The notes: generated by a model from the letters alone, not told the origin. DNA of 64,000 bases from Affinundibacterium flavidum (GCF_014284175.1 NZ_JACOGA010000014.1:93162-157161); one strand, 5' to 3'. Counted from the stretch's first letter, positions 17,310 through 25,950 are shown. A program made the numbers and translations.

Positions 17310-19076
17310 TTAACTGCCTGTGCGTTCTTGTTTGATCAACCATTTACCATCTTGCTTGACCATTGTGAGCGTCTTTCTGCTGCTAGCCATCAAAGCGCCA
17401 GATTGATAATTTTGCCTGAATTTGACTGTCGCGGTATTGCCATCGACATTGATACTAGGCGAGTCAATATTGATGGCAATTTTGCCTTTGCCTTCAATTC
17501 TTGTTCGTCGTTCTTCCATCCAAGATTTGCGCGATTCGCCATTTGGCGTTTGAAAATCTTTTGCATAATGCGCCAAATAGGCTTTGGTGTTCTTTGCGCT
17601 CCAGACATTGATCCAACGTTTAATTGTTTGCGCAATTTCAGTTTGCGCTGCAGCGTTGGATTTGGCGACATGTGCTTTAGGCGACGTTGTTGTTAGCGCT
17701 ATTTTACTTTCTGCTTTCGTCGCATTTTTTGCTATAGATTCCGCTTTAGGTGTTTCTTTCGTCGTGGCTTTAGCAACTTCCTGTGCTGGATCTGATTCTA
17801 ATCTCGGTCCTGCAATTTGACTACTTTCCTCGAATACGATGCGCCATTGTCCTGCTTTTTTGCCCCAATATTGGCGTCGCTTGCTGGAACTGAGTCCCCG
17901 ATTCGATTGAACATCCAAAATAAAATTGCTGACGATAATATCTTCTTTGCCGGGATATTTGAATTGGGAAACATCACGTAATTTTAGACTGTTGCCTGGC
18001 TTGCCCAAAACTTGGGACGTTTTTGGAAACCAGATCGTAGCCGGTTCATTCGCTGCACTCTTGAAAGTCTTTGCATACAATGACAATGCGACGTTAGCGT
18101 TTGTGGACGTTAGGCTTTGCTGCCAATTATCTATCAGTCGGCGCGCACTTTGTCGTTCTGCGTTCCAATTGGCACGCGTAATAAATTCAACGCGATCACT
18201 GATAATCACTGGTGTTTTTGCGATATCAACGATGGCGGATATTTTTAAGAAATCAGGATTGGAGAGCACAACACATCCATCAGACGCGAGCGGTGCGCGG
18301 CTGTAGTTGGTTGACGGAACGCCGTGCAGCCAAATACCCGATCCGCCGCGACCCTTTAACTTATCCCATTCATTGGGATAATTTAAGGGAAGCGCCCCAG
18401 GCCCGTAGAAATCTGGAAGCTTGGCACCTGGTAAGCGATTGGTGATGTAATAAACACCGAGAGGGGTGCGTTGATCGCCTTCTTTGAATTTATCCATGCC
18501 AAGTTTGCCTTGGCTGACATAATAGTCGCTCAATAATGTTGGAACGCCGCCTATGTTTTCGTATAGATACAACCTTGCACGTTTCGCGTCCATTACCAGC
18601 GAATAGCGTTGCTCATCGCTTAACTGTAGCAAGACACTAGGTACCAAATCCTTGTTTGGTTTTTCGGTAATCGCACGCAGTCGCGCTACTGCCTCATCGT
18701 TTAAGTCTTTTAATTTATCTTGAGGAGCATTGTTTGCAGCGCCAAATCGTGTGACAGGACGCGTCCTCATCGCGATCAGATCGCCTCGGATTAAGTGTGC
18801 TAAATGAAAGTTAGGGTAGGCGATCAAAAGCTCGTCGACTTTCGCTTGCGCCTTTCCTAGTTCATTGTTCGCCAGATGCTTGTATGCCTCGATTAAAAGC
18901 AGATCAGGATTTGGGCCAGATTTCTCAATTGGTGCTTGAATTCTATTCGGTGGATTGTTGTTCGCGTACGCGAGATCCATTGAACCGACAATAAGTGAAA
19001 CGGCTCCAGCTACTAAACATATGAATGTTCCAGCGAGCTGTAGCGCTGGAACTTTACTGCGCAATAGTAAATACAT
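17310..19076 (-). CDS. L,D-transpeptidase with two NTF2-like domains
   Basis: A 588-residue exported protein. After a signal or anchor segment (about residues 12-37) and a TPR-like helical part, a YkuD L,D-transpeptidase domain spans about 155-290, with catalytic His251 (WLHGVP) and Cys268 in SDGC. These enzymes cross-link peptidoglycan or attach proteins to it. Two NTF2/SnoaL-like domains follow, about 305-430 and 480-588; the second closely resembles the C-terminus of the upstream neighbour (RIEGKGKI, WLIKQER.GS). Its ATG overlaps the stop of that gene by one base, so the two are translated together. The substrate is unknown. Confidence 0.85.
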   Translation of the reverse strand: MYLLLRSKVPALQLAGTFICLVAGAVSLIVGSMDLAYANNNPPNRIQAPIEKSGPNPDLLLIEAYKHLANNELGKAQAKVDELLIAYPNFHLAHLIRGDLIAMRTRPVTRFGAANNAPQDKLKDLNDEAVARLRAITEKPNKDLVPSVLLQLSDEQRYSLVMDAKRARLYLYENIGGVPTLLSDYYVSQGKLGMDKFKEGDQRTPLGVYYITNRLPGAKLPDFYGPGALPLNYPNEWDKLKGRGGSGIWLHGVPSTNYSRAPLASDGCVVLSNPDFLKISAIVDIAKTPVIISDRVEFITRANWNAERQSARRLIDNWQQSLTSTNANVALSLYAKTFKSAANEPATIWFPKTSQVLGKPGNSLKLRDVSQFKYPGKEDIIVSNFILDVQSNRGLSSSKRRQYWGKKAGQWRIVFEESSQIAGPRLESDPAQEVAKATTKETPKAESIAKNATKAESKIALTTTSPKAHVAKSNAAAQTEIAQTIKRWINVWSAKNTKAYLAHYAKDFQTPNGESRKSWMEERRTRIEGKGKIAINIDSPSINVDGNTATVKFRQNYQSGALMASSRKTLTMVKQDGKWLIKQERTGS

Positions 19077-20077
19077 CAGCTACCCGAACGCTCCTGCTTA
19101 ATAAGCCATTTACCGTCTTGTTTGGACAGCACCAAAGTCTTACGGCTGGCTGAGGATAAACGATCAGAGGTGTAATATTGTTTGAATTTTACAGTCGCAA
19201 CATTACCGTCAATGCTCACATGTGGATCATCAATGCGGACACCAATTTTGCCTTTTCCTTCAATTCTGGAGCGTCGATCTTCTGCCCAGGCATTTCTTGA
19301 CTCACCTTTGGGCGTTTGAAAATCTTTCGCGTAATAGTTCAAGTATTTAGAGACGTTTTGCGCACTCCACGCTTTTGCCCAGGATTCAACTGTATCCAAG
19401 ACATTTTCTTTGTCATTGCTTACAACAGTCGGCTTTGATGGAGCTGCTGGCGTTGCTTTGGGCTCGCTGACTTTAGCGGGAGGTGTCGCTGCCACTGTTT
19501 GGGTATTCGGGATACTTGCAATTGGTGCAGGATTGTTTGAAACCGTTTTTGGATTGGTGCCACCGGTTGTATTTCCAATCAAGTTCTTGACCAGATTGAG
19601 TTTTAGTTTGGCGGTTGAATTTCCTGAGTCAAGTTGTAAAGCTTTGTCATAAGATTGACTTGCTAATTTTGCGTATACGTCGCCCAAATTCTCATGCGCT
19701 GTACCATAAGTCGGGTTCGTGCGTATTGCCATTTCTAAGGCTGCGCTTGCTTTTAGATATTGACCATTTGACGCGTACAGTACTGCCAGATTATTGTAAG
19801 GTTCCGGCAGTTCGGGGTAATCATCGGTAAGTTTGCTAAAAATAGTAATGGCCTCGGCAGGCTTGTTTTGTTCGGTCAAAATGATGCCCTTTAAAAAGCG
19901 CATCTGTGCATCTTTAGGACGTTGGCTTAGAACGGCATCAATTTTTTTGATTGCCTCATTTAATTGACCGGCCTTGTAAAGTTTGCTGGCATCACTTGCA
20001 TCGTCTGCATGCGCAAGTGGAAGTAGTCCAATGCTTAAAATAATTGCAGCACATGCGTTTGTTATTGAGTGTCGCAT
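19076..20077 (-). CDS. Exported TPR protein with C-terminal NTF2-like domain
   Basis: A 333-residue protein with a signal peptide ending near LAHADD (residue 25), three to four TPR repeats (about 28-160, with SQRPKDAQMRFLKG and YPELPEPYNNLAVLY), a Pro/Thr/Ala-rich linker (about 170-220) and a C-terminal NTF2-like domain (about 225-333). That last domain is nearly the same as the one ending the next gene, the L,D-transpeptidase, with which it overlaps by one base. It probably acts in the periplasm as a partner or scaffold for the transpeptidase; this is inferred from the fused operon and shared domain. Confidence 0.8.
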   Translation of the reverse strand: MRHSITNACAAIILSIGLLPLAHADDASDASKLYKAGQLNEAIKKIDAVLSQRPKDAQMRFLKGIILTEQNKPAEAITIFSKLTDDYPELPEPYNNLAVLYASNGQYLKASAALEMAIRTNPTYGTAHENLGDVYAKLASQSYDKALQLDSGNSTAKLKLNLVKNLIGNTTGGTNPKTVSNNPAPIASIPNTQTVAATPPAKVSEPKATPAAPSKPTVVSNDKENVLDTVESWAKAWSAQNVSKYLNYYAKDFQTPKGESRNAWAEDRRSRIEGKGKIGVRIDDPHVSIDGNVATVKFKQYYTSDRLSSASRKTLVLSKQDGKWLIKQERSGS

Positions 20078-20624
20078 AATTTAACTTAAAGTCTTTTTCA
20101 ATTAATTAGAAGGTCTGGGTCGGGTGGTGCAGGCGCAGTTTAGATGCGGAAAACATCGCAATCTTTATGATAAATTTCTATCGAAGAAAGCTTCAATCGG
20201 GATGTTTCATGAATAAACTGATCAGGCGCAATCTTAACAAATAAACTTGCAGTCGCGTTGCAGAGATTGTCATATTGCTGCAAAAAGGTGGCAATGTGTT
20301 CTTGATTGAGACGAATTCATTCAAAGCTTCATCGAATAGAAACAAGATATTGAGATCTGGTGGCGCGGGAAGTGATTTGATTTAGAGTGAACCCTAGAAT
20401 GTTTTTTGATTTGGGATTGTGTTTAAAAACCATTGAATTCATATACTTAAAAGAAATGATTTTTGGCTAGGGATTTTTTTGCTAGTTCAAATTTACTTGG
20501 TTTTGCACCATTATCATGTAAAATTAGCGGTTCCGCTTTGATGTTGGAGCGGCGTAGGGGCTCTCAGCTGATTCCTGAACTAAGCTTTGCATGTCTTGTT
20601 TTTTGTATTACGGAAGATCATTAA
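20078..20624. other. 547-base gap without a convincing gene
   Basis: Divergent intergenic region between the TPR gene (minus) and the glycosylase gene (plus). It is AT-rich. On the minus strand a frame from about 20316 to 20140 is open for 58 codons and reads like protein, but has no start codon and is cut by TGA at 20317-20319; it may be a decayed gene or chance. A promoter candidate lies at 20497-20524. Confidence 0.5.
20497..20524 (+). promoter_or_regulatory. Candidate sigma-70 promoter for the glycosylase-accA-tilS unit
   Basis: TTGGTT (20497-20502) and TAAAAT (20519-20524) are 16 bases apart, about 100 bases before the start codon at 20625. Both boxes are imperfect. Confidence 0.35.
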
Positions 20625-21272
20625 ATGAATAAAAATAGTGTAGTCCGTAATGATGCATTGCAGGTTCCAGCGTACTGGGAAAATGCGAAAATCGAATTGA
20701 TGAAACGTGATCGCATCTTACGAAAATTAATTCCCCAATTCGGCGATCTATACTTACTCGGTAGAGATGATCCTTTTACGACATTAACCAGATCAATCAT
20801 CGCTCAGCAAATATCTGGAGCGTCAGCAAACTTATTATGGGAAAAGTATTTGGGCGTTTGTCCTAAATCAACGCCGAACGAAGTTCTCAGTGTGGGGAAA
20901 GATCGTTTGCTCTCATGTGGCTTGTCGAAACGTAAAACCGACTATATCCTTGATTTAGCCGGACACTTTAAAGACGGCAGTGTGCATGTCGACAAGTGGG
21001 TTGAGATGAGTGATGAAGCCGTGATTGCTGAATTAATTCAGATCCGCGGAATCAGTCGTTGGACGGCTGAGATGTTCTTGATTTTTAATTTACTTCGCCC
21101 AAATATTTTACCGCTAGATGATGCAGGCCTGATTAGTGGTATTAGCAAGAATTATTTTTCTGGGGAGCCAGTTTCACGTATTGATATTCGTGAAGTAGCG
21201 GCAAACTGGGAGCCTTGGCGTACAGTGGCCACTTGGTATATGTGGCGTAGTTTGGATGAAAAGCTAGCTTAA
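20625..21272 (+). CDS. DNA-3-methyladenine glycosylase, HhH-GPD family
   Basis: A 215-residue base-excision repair enzyme of the AlkA type, removing alkylated purines from DNA. The helix-hairpin-helix-GPD signature is clear: LTRSIIAQQISGASA, then LIQIRGISRWTAEMFLIF and LPLDDAGL, with the catalytic Asp in the DD pair. It is shorter than Escherichia coli AlkA because the N-terminal beta domain is missing, as in many bacterial and yeast MAG1-like versions. It lies 55 bases before accA, an association known from other Burkholderiales. Confidence 0.88.
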   Translation: MNKNSVVRNDALQVPAYWENAKIELMKRDRILRKLIPQFGDLYLLGRDDPFTTLTRSIIAQQISGASANLLWEKYLGVCPKSTPNEVLSVGKDRLLSCGLSKRKTDYILDLAGHFKDGSVHVDKWVEMSDEAVIAELIQIRGISRWTAEMFLIFNLLRPNILPLDDAGLISGISKNYFSGEPVSRIDIREVAANWEPWRTVATWYMWRSLDEKLA

Positions 21273-21327
21273 TTTGATACAATCAAGCTTATTTCTTTAA
21301 CTCGTGTGGAATTTTTAAGGAGGCACG

Positions 21328-22302
21328 ATGACTAAAACGACATTCCTGGGATTTGAGCAATCTATTGCTGAACTCGAAACAAAAATCGAAGAATTACGTT
21401 TTGTGCAAGATGATTCGGCAGTCGATATTTCAGAAGAAATCGATCGTCTTTCGCAAAAAAGCCAAATGTTGACCAAAGATATCTATGCCAAATTAACTCC
21501 TTGGCAGGTATCGCAGATTTCGCGTCATCCACAACGTCCATACACGCTGGATTACATCTCGCAAATTTTTACTGATTTCCATGAGTTACATGGCGACAGA
21601 GCTTTCGCAGATGATTTGGCAATTGTCGGCGGCTTGGCACGTTTTAATGGCCAGGCATGTATGGTGATTGGACATCAAAAAGGTCGCGACACCAAAGAGC
21701 GCGCAATGCGTAATTTTGGTATGCCTAAGCCTGAAGGTTATCGTAAGGCGATGCGCCTGATGAAATTGGCGGAAAAATTCGATATTCCAGTATTTACTTT
21801 TGTCGACACGACTGGCGCTTGGCCTGGAATTGATGCTGAAGAGCGCGGTCAATCTGAAGCGATTGGACACAATTTATATGTGATGGCTGAATTGAAAGTT
21901 CCGCTGATCGCGACCATTATTGGTGAAGGCGGCTCAGGTGGCGCATTGGCATTGGCGGTGGGTGATGCTGTATTGATGCTGCAATATGCGACGTATTCTG
22001 TGATTTCCCCTGAAGGCTGTGCGTCGATTTTGTGGAAGACGTCTGAACGTGCATCTGATGCTGCCGAAGCATTGGGCTTAACTGCAAATCGTTTAAAAGC
22101 GATGGGCTTAATCGATAAAATTATTAATGAACCGCTCGGTGGCGCGCACCGTGACCCTAAGCAAATGTGTGCTTTGGTTAAACGTGCTTTGGCAGACACT
22201 TTACGTCAATTCCAAGGTATGAAAACCAAAGAGTTGCTCGCGAATCGCCATGAAAAATTAATGAGCTATGGCAAATTTAAGGAAACTCGAGTTTCTGAAT
22301 GA
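21328..22302 (+). CDS. accA: Acetyl-CoA carboxylase carboxyltransferase subunit alpha
   Basis: A 324-residue subunit of acetyl-CoA carboxylase, which makes malonyl-CoA for fatty acid synthesis; it pairs with AccD to move the carboxyl group from biotin to acetyl-CoA. Visible motifs: coiled N-terminus, HPQRPYTLDYI, GHQKGRDTKER, DTTGAWPGIDAEERGQSEAI and GEGGSGGALALAVGD. Length is standard. AAGGAGG seven bases before the ATG is a strong ribosome binding site. The stop overlaps the tilS start (ATGA). Confidence 0.98.
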   Translation: MTKTTFLGFEQSIAELETKIEELRFVQDDSAVDISEEIDRLSQKSQMLTKDIYAKLTPWQVSQISRHPQRPYTLDYISQIFTDFHELHGDRAFADDLAIVGGLARFNGQACMVIGHQKGRDTKERAMRNFGMPKPEGYRKAMRLMKLAEKFDIPVFTFVDTTGAWPGIDAEERGQSEAIGHNLYVMAELKVPLIATIIGEGGSGGALALAVGDAVLMLQYATYSVISPEGCASILWKTSERASDAAEALGLTANRLKAMGLIDKIINEPLGGAHRDPKQMCALVKRALADTLRQFQGMKTKELLANRHEKLMSYGKFKETRVSE

Positions 22303-23726
22303 GCGTGCCGCACTCGCAAAGTGCCAAGGAATTAGAAAAAAGTTTCTTTGCTAAACTCACTAGCATTATCCAATCACAAAATCTCCACTGTCAGCAAACT
22401 GGGATCGCAGTTGCTTATAGTGGAGGTCTTGATTCCACAGTACTCCTGGCTTTAGCTTCTCTCTATGCTCAGCAAGAGCAAATTCCTATTTTTGCCTACC
22501 ATGTAAATCATGGAATAAGCGCCAATGCTTTGGCATGGGAGACTCACTGTCAGAATGTCTGTGAGAGGCTTAGCATCCCATTTAAAGCGCAACAAGTCTC
22601 GATTCACAATCAAGGGCAAGGCATTGAATCTGTTGCTAGAGCCGAGCGATATCGGGCTCTGGGGCAGATGTGTGAAGCTGATCACGTAGGCTTACTGCTA
22701 GTTGCACATCATCTCGAGGATCAGGCGGAAACGATGCTGATGCAATTGTTTCGTGGAACAGGATTGCGTGGCTTGGGCGGTATGGACGAATTCAATTTTG
22801 CGCCAACACTGCTTAATTCGCAAAAGGTGCTCATAGCGCGCCCACTGTTAACGGAAACGAAGAGTTGCATACAAAATTACGCGACGCAGAATCAATTGCA
22901 AAATATTGAGGACGAATCCAATGACAACGTGCTTTTCACAAGAAATGCAACTCGTCATTTGTTGATGCCGAATATCGAGCGAATTTTTCCGCATTTTTCT
23001 GAGCGCCTGCTGCGTACTTCTATGCATACTCGTTCTGCCCAACGTCTTCTCGATGACTTGGCGAAGACAGATTTGGCAAGCTGCAGTCAAAATAATGTAT
23101 TGGACCTTGCACAATTGTCGCAATTGAACGCCGATCGAGTTTCAAATGCATTTCGATTTTGGCTAAGTAGTAATTACGTGCAGTTGCCTTCAACTTCGAA
23201 GATTGCGGAAATTCAAGCGCAATTATTTAATGCCCGCGATGATGCTAAAGTTGCGATCCGTCATGGCGAATTTTCTATCTGTCGGTACGCGTCTAGAATC
23301 TATTTAGTAGATCATCGTTTCGAGAGTTCATATCACGAAGACATTGAATACCGATGGCATGGTGAAGAACGCAAATATTTTCCCGAATTGAAGGGTACAT
23401 TACTCTTTCAACCAAGTGACTTCGGTGTTAATGCTAGGGGCTTGTCGGATATAACGATGGTCATTCGCAGGCGTGAGGGAGGGGAGCGCTTGAGGTTAGC
23501 GAAAAACAGACCCTCTAGAGATTTGAAGAGTCATTTTCAAAGCGCAAAGATTCCGTTTTGGCAACGTGAAAAATTGCCTGTTATCTATGTTGAAAATAGA
23601 TTGTTTTTTGTGGGATTGTTGGGAGTAGACGCAGCATTTTTATCAGACGAAGTTGATGAATCAAAATCGCCTGAAGACAAAATTCAATTGATTTGGCTGC
23701 CAGATGGCAGTGAACGTAAAGCTTAA
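22299..23726 (+). CDS. tilS: tRNA(Ile)-lysidine synthetase TilS
   Basis: A 475-residue enzyme that changes C34 of the AUA-reading tRNA-Ile to lysidine, needed for correct decoding. The ATP PP-loop SGGLDST is at residues 41-47. HHLEDQAETMLMQLFRGTGLRGLGGM is the TilS signature in the N-terminal domain (split here across functional halves), and the C-terminal domain carries RRREGGERLRL. It begins in the four-base ATGA overlap with accA, so translation is likely coupled. Confidence 0.95.
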   Translation: MSVPHSQSAKELEKSFFAKLTSIIQSQNLHCQQTGIAVAYSGGLDSTVLLALASLYAQQEQIPIFAYHVNHGISANALAWETHCQNVCERLSIPFKAQQVSIHNQGQGIESVARAERYRALGQMCEADHVGLLLVAHHLEDQAETMLMQLFRGTGLRGLGGMDEFNFAPTLLNSQKVLIARPLLTETKSCIQNYATQNQLQNIEDESNDNVLFTRNATRHLLMPNIERIFPHFSERLLRTSMHTRSAQRLLDDLAKTDLASCSQNNVLDLAQLSQLNADRVSNAFRFWLSSNYVQLPSTSKIAEIQAQLFNARDDAKVAIRHGEFSICRYASRIYLVDHRFESSYHEDIEYRWHGEERKYFPELKGTLLFQPSDFGVNARGLSDITMVIRRREGGERLRLAKNRPSRDLKSHFQSAKIPFWQREKLPVIYVENRLFFVGLLGVDAAFLSDEVDESKSPEDKIQLIWLPDGSERKA

Positions 23727-23749
23727 GTAAAGAATTAAAATTGGAAAAA

Positions 23750-24481
23750 ATGATGACGAGACAAATTGTTTTGGATACCGAAACGACAGGTCTCAATCCA
23801 CGTTTAGGTAATCGGGTGATTGAGATTGGTTGTGTGGAGTTAGTAAATCGTAAGCTTACTGGTAATAATTTCCATCGTTATATCAATCCTGAGCGTGATT
23901 CGGAAGAGGGCGCTTTGGCTGTTCACGGATTAACCACTGAGTTTCTAAGTGATAAGCCGATATTCGCTCAAGTTGCAGATGAATTTCTGGAGTTTGTGCG
24001 AGGTGCAGAATTGGTCATTCATAACGCCCCATTTGACATGGGATTTTTGAATGCTGAGTTTGATCGCTTAGGCTTGTCAAAGTTGGATGACTATGTGGTT
24101 GGGGTGGTGGATACCTTAGTTCAAGCTAAAGAACTGCATCCAGGCAAGCGAAACTCTTTAGATGCTTTGTGCGATAGATATGAGATTTCGAATGCACACC
24201 GAAAATTGCATGGCGCTTTGCTTGACGCCGAGCTATTGGCAGATGTGTTTCTGGCAATGTCACGCGGTCAAAATAGTTTTAGCATCGAAGTTGACGATGA
24301 ACCTGTTGTCACTGTCGTTGAGACGATAGAGCTGACCGAGCAAGATTATGATGTGAAAATATTATTTGCTGATGATAGCGAGCGACAAATGCATGAGGCG
24401 CTATTAGCAGATTTAGACAAGGCGACTCAAGGGGCATGTGCGTGGCAACTAGGGCTTAATGCTAATAAATCGGATATGTAG
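23750..24481 (+). CDS. dnaQ: DNA polymerase III epsilon subunit (3'-5' exonuclease)
   Basis: A 243-residue DEDD-family exonuclease, the proofreading subunit of the replicative polymerase. ExoI is VLDTETTGL, ExoII HNAPFDMGFLN and ExoIII HGALLDAELLADV, with the final His-Asp of the DEDDh type. The C-terminal part after about residue 185 would bind the alpha subunit. The frame can start at TTG 23741; the ATG at 23750 (or 23753) after TTGGAAA is preferred. rnhA, often next to dnaQ, is not here. Confidence 0.92.
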   Translation: MMTRQIVLDTETTGLNPRLGNRVIEIGCVELVNRKLTGNNFHRYINPERDSEEGALAVHGLTTEFLSDKPIFAQVADEFLEFVRGAELVIHNAPFDMGFLNAEFDRLGLSKLDDYVVGVVDTLVQAKELHPGKRNSLDALCDRYEISNAHRKLHGALLDAELLADVFLAMSRGQNSFSIEVDDEPVVTVVETIELTEQDYDVKILFADDSERQMHEALLADLDKATQGACAWQLGLNANKSDM

Positions 24482-24630
24482 TCGATATATTAATTATTTC
24501 ACTGATTAATGAGACTTTTGGTTTTTTTCGAGGCAGCACGAGCTGTACTTTGGTGTTCTCTAAGAGTCATTTTGATGGTCTTTTGTCACTAATCGACAAA
24601 AATCCAACACAGAAAATGAAAATATTTTTT

Positions 24631-24659
24631 ATCGCCACCCTAAAGTGGCGATTTTTTTT
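24631..24659 (+). terminator. Intrinsic terminator after dnaQ
   Basis: ATCGCCAC (24631-24638) pairs with GTGGCGAT (24645-24652) over a 6-base loop, followed by seven more T (24653-24659). It would end the glycosylase-accA-tilS-dnaQ transcript. It shares bases with the sigma-28-like promoter starting at 24641. Confidence 0.85.
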
Positions 24660-24667
24660 GCCGTTAA
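24641..24667 (+). promoter_or_regulatory. Sigma-28 (FliA) promoter-like site 1 upstream of flhD
   Basis: TAAAGTGG (24641-24648), 11 bases, GCCGTTAA (24660-24667), against the consensus TAAAGTTT-N11-GCCGATAA. The -35 part lies inside the dnaQ terminator hairpin. Spacing is exact. Confidence 0.65.
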
Positions 24668-24718
24668 TGCTTGTAAGCAAGGGTAAGAAAAAAACTTAAA
24701 AATATTTTGAATTAACCC

Positions 24719-24745
24719 TAAAGTTTTCCAAATTGCTGCCGTTAA
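24719..24745 (+). promoter_or_regulatory. Sigma-28 (FliA) promoter-like site 2 upstream of flhD
   Basis: TAAAGTTT (24719-24726), 11 bases, GCCGTTAA (24738-24745): a perfect -35 and one mismatch in the -10. It lies 78 bases after site 1 and repeats its surroundings (CCC before, TG..TTGTAAGC after). The predicted transcript would start near 24752. Confidence 0.8.
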
Positions 24746-24854
24746 TGATTTGTAAGCTCGAAAATTTTATTGTTGGCGATGTGTCTAAGTACTTGTTTCT
24801 ACTCACATTGTTGTAAATATTTGTGTATTTTTCGTGCCTTGCAATTTCAAATAA

Positions 24855-24879
24855 AAATCACTTAATAAAAAAGTGATTT
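24855..24879 (+). terminator. Stem-loop in the flhD upstream region
   Basis: AAATCACTT (24855-24863) pairs with AAGTGATTT (24871-24879) around AATAAAA. It is A-rich before and has only a short T stretch after, so it could be a weak terminator for either direction. Confidence 0.45.
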
Positions 24880-24888
24880 ATCTTAATT

Positions 24889-24932
24889 AATCCAATGTAG
24901 GATGAATTCCTATTGGATTTTTCTTGTTTTTC
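24889..24932 (+). terminator. Terminator-like hairpin before flhD
   Basis: AATCCAAT-(gt bulge)-AGGA pairs with TCCT-ATTGGATT around TGAAT (24889-24919): 12 pairs with one 2-base bulge. It is followed by TTTCTTGTTTTT. It lies about 170 bases after the second sigma-28-like site and 106 bases before flhD, so it could end a short FliA-driven transcript or attenuate flhDC. Confidence 0.6.
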
Positions 24933-25037
24933 CAATTTAAATTCCATCTTTCCGCCGATATACCCATTTTGGGCCAAGTACCACAATCTGTCTCACTGGC
25001 AACACATTTCGCTAGGGCAAATAAGTGGGGGTTCAAA

Positions 25038-25355
25038 ATGACACCAAATGACATGATGGCTGAAATCCGCGATGCAAATTTAAGCTACCTGATGCTCGCG
25101 CAACAAATGATTCGTGCGGACAAGGCAACAGCAATTTTCCGTCTGGGTATTAGCAAAGAGATCGCTGACTTAATCGAGGGTATGAATAACTCTCAAATTT
25201 TGAAGTTGGCTGGCTCAAACATGATGCTTGCGCGCTTCCGCTTCGAAGATAGCTCAATTCTTTGCATGCTGACTAATTACAACAAAGAACGCAGCTTGGC
25301 ACATTCTCATGCCGCGATTCTGATGGCGGGTCAAAAAGTAGAAGAAATTGTTTAA
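25038..25355 (+). CDS. flhD: Flagellar master regulator subunit FlhD
   Basis: A 105-residue protein that forms the FlhD4C2 activator of class II flagellar promoters. It carries the typical DANLSYLMLAQQMIRADK and MLAGSN/ILKLAGSNMMLARFRF core helices. The frame is open back to 24924, but only MTPNDMMAEIRDANL, starting at the ATG 25038, looks like FlhD; GGGGG ten bases upstream serves as ribosome binding site. flhC follows 43 bases later. The leader is long and structured, with sigma-28-like sites and hairpins between dnaQ and this gene. Confidence 0.95.
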   Translation: MTPNDMMAEIRDANLSYLMLAQQMIRADKATAIFRLGISKEIADLIEGMNNSQILKLAGSNMMLARFRFEDSSILCMLTNYNKERSLAHSHAAILMAGQKVEEIV

Positions 25356-25398
25356 TCATTGATTTGGTTTTTGAATTTGAATTTAGTCGAGGTGGAAA

Positions 25399-25950
25399 AT
25401 GGCAACGAAAAGTATCGTAAATGAAGCCAATGAGATTCAATTGGCTGTTGACTTGGTCAACTTAGGTGCGCGTTTGCAATTGCTCGAATCTGAAACTTCT
25501 CTGTCAAGAGAGCGTTTGTTGAAGATTTACAAAGAGTTGAAAGGTGTTTCTCCACCAAAAGGTATGTTACCTTTTTCGACAGATTGGTTCGTTACCTGGC
25601 AGCCAAATATTCACTCTTCACTGTTTATGAATATTTTTAAATATTTGCGAGATCACGCTGATATCGATGGAATTCATGCTGTGGTAAAAGCCTATAAGTT
25701 ATATCAAGAACAAATGCCAACTCCTGAAGGCGAAGAGCCGGTTTTATCTTTAACCAGAGCTTGGACCTTGGTTCGCTTTTTCGAAGGAAACATGCTTTCC
25801 TTTGTGAAGTGTCGGCAATGTGGCGGACAGTTTGTTGGTCATACCTTGGATTTGCATGATCATTACTCTTGTGGATTGTGCCATGTACCTTCCCGCGCAG
25901 GTAAAACAAAAAAATCGCGTGCAGCAGAAGTGGAGCGGGTTTTAAATTAA
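25399..25950 (+). CDS. flhC: Flagellar master regulator subunit FlhC
   Basis: A 183-residue partner of FlhD that supplies the zinc site and DNA contacts. Four cysteines, Cys138, Cys141, Cys158 and Cys161, form the zinc cluster seen in the family. The N-terminal half has EIQLAVDLVNLGARLQLLE and later LPFSTDWFVTWQPN, both characteristic. GAGGTGGAAA precedes the ATG. With flhD it should head the flagellar hierarchy encoded over the next 32 kb. Confidence 0.96.
   Translation: MATKSIVNEANEIQLAVDLVNLGARLQLLESETSLSRERLLKIYKELKGVSPPKGMLPFSTDWFVTWQPNIHSSLFMNIFKYLRDHADIDGIHAVVKAYKLYQEQMPTPEGEEPVLSLTRAWTLVRFFEGNMLSFVKCRQCGGQFVGHTLDLHDHYSCGLCHVPSRAGKTKKSRAAEVERVLN

Noticed and set aside
24746..24817. 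Short open frame (23 codons) starting right at the second sigma-28 -10 box
   Set aside because: Its ATG lies upstream of the predicted transcript start and has no ribosome binding site.
24954..24961. GCCGATAT as a third sigma-28 -10 box near flhD
   Set aside because: No TAAAGTTT-like -35 lies 11 bases upstream; the closest, TAAATTCC, is only 8 bases away.
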